From: Auanema rhodensis | Lineage: Eukaryota > Nematoda > Chromadorea > Rhabditida > Rhabditidae | Assembly (NCBI GenBank): GCA_964057225.1 | Contig: OZ059897.1 | Location: 21,328,001-21,392,000 of the forward strand | Direction: 5' to 3' | DNA: 64,000 bases | In this document: positions 63,965 to 64,000 of the stretch, one piece after another | Numbering within the stretch: position 1 is the stretch's first letter | Layout: each line of letters opens with the position of its first letter | The notes under the pieces: generated by a model | The model's input: the letters and a program-made list of their open reading frames with translations, nothing else | Databases searched by the model: none | What the model was told of the DNA's origin: nothing | Program-made: the position numbers and the translations under genes

Positions 63965-64000
63965 AGATAAAGAGATGCGGTTTTCAAAATTAGATTCCCC
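63965..64000 (+). repeat. First 36 bases of a monomer cut by the right window edge
   Basis: The sequence is normal satellite up to ATTCCCC, so the array continues to the right. Confidence 0.9.

Larger units (their letters stand above)
1..64000. repeat. 176-bp satellite DNA array, head-to-tail, fills the window
   Basis: The motif AGATAAAGAG (or a one-base variant such as AGATGAAGAG or AGATCAAGAG) recurs every 176 bp from position 5 to 63,965, always on the + strand, giving about 363 monomers. A consensus-like monomer has about 56 G+C of 176 (32%). Neighbouring monomers usually differ at only a few bases. The period is almost always 176; exceptions are 175 (one base lost in the A/T tract), 177, 178, 170 and four 288-bp chimeric units. 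The repeat length is close to that of nucleosome-sized centromere satellites known in many plants and animals; that it is centromeric is inference. I do not recognise the sequence family. No transposon, gene, inverted block or unique spacer interrupts the array, and both ends lie outside the window. Confidence 0.99.

Noticed and set aside
1-64000. CRISPR array
   Set aside because: Regular spacing could suggest one, but the whole 176-bp unit is repeated and there are no unique spacers of 25-40 bp and no cas genes.
1-64000. Named satellite family such as alpha satellite, Arabidopsis 180-bp or Brassica CentBr
   Set aside because: The length is similar (171-180 bp) but the sequence does not match what I remember of these families. 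A library search would be needed, so no name is given.

Overview
The whole 64-kb window is one uninterrupted tandem array of an AT-rich satellite DNA. The monomer is 176 bp (about 32% G+C by hand count of one consensus-like copy), always in the same orientation, and repeated about 363 times. I see no gene, RNA gene, transposable element, inversion or unique sequence. This points to a eukaryotic chromosome, most likely a centromeric or pericentromeric/heterochromatic satellite block: the monomer is nucleosome-sized and the array has layered higher-order repeats (HORs). I do not recognise the family, so I do not name a species or kingdom.

Monomers are counted here from the A of the motif AGATAAAGAG (first full copy 5-180). 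Neighbours differ at a small set of diagnostic sites: atGcgg/atTcgg near the start, tatTgat/tatCgat, ggtTcatgg/ggtGcatgg in the middle, and several end variants (cacgTGaa, cacgAGaa, cacgtAaa, ctCcacg, gtatGgaac, acTtgc, actcAc). Reading these as barcodes shows how the array was built.

Layout: 1-2,292, a 5-monomer HOR (880 bp) plus transition; 2,293-6,340, a 17-monomer segment and the start of its altered copy; 6,341-10,212, two copies of an 11-monomer HOR (1,936 bp) that itself holds two 4-monomer units; 10,037-19,541, a nearly perfect tandem duplication of 27 monomers (4,753 + 4,752 bp); 18,310-22,709, a second copy of the left-end order; 22,710-28,739, a ~3.1-kb tandem duplication in which a 288-bp chimeric monomer (64-bp deletion plus a short odd filler) first appears; 28,740-40,928, three large HOR units of 4,511, 3,983 and 3,695 bp in a long-short-long pattern; 40,049-48,318, segments repeated at 5,454 and 1,935 bp offsets; 49,199-64,000, a patchwork of small HORs (2-, 4-, 5- and 9-monomer) with more indel-bearing monomers.

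Each monomer carries three dyad elements (around a BstEII-type GGTAACC site, around a CACGTG at the monomer junction, and a cluster of three 6-bp palindromes). Variation is concentrated in the junction and the A/T tract and is rare in the dyad-to-ACGTG core. Nothing here works as an operon or pathway; the biology is array homogenisation by unequal exchange or amplification and, by inference, chromatin or centromere function.
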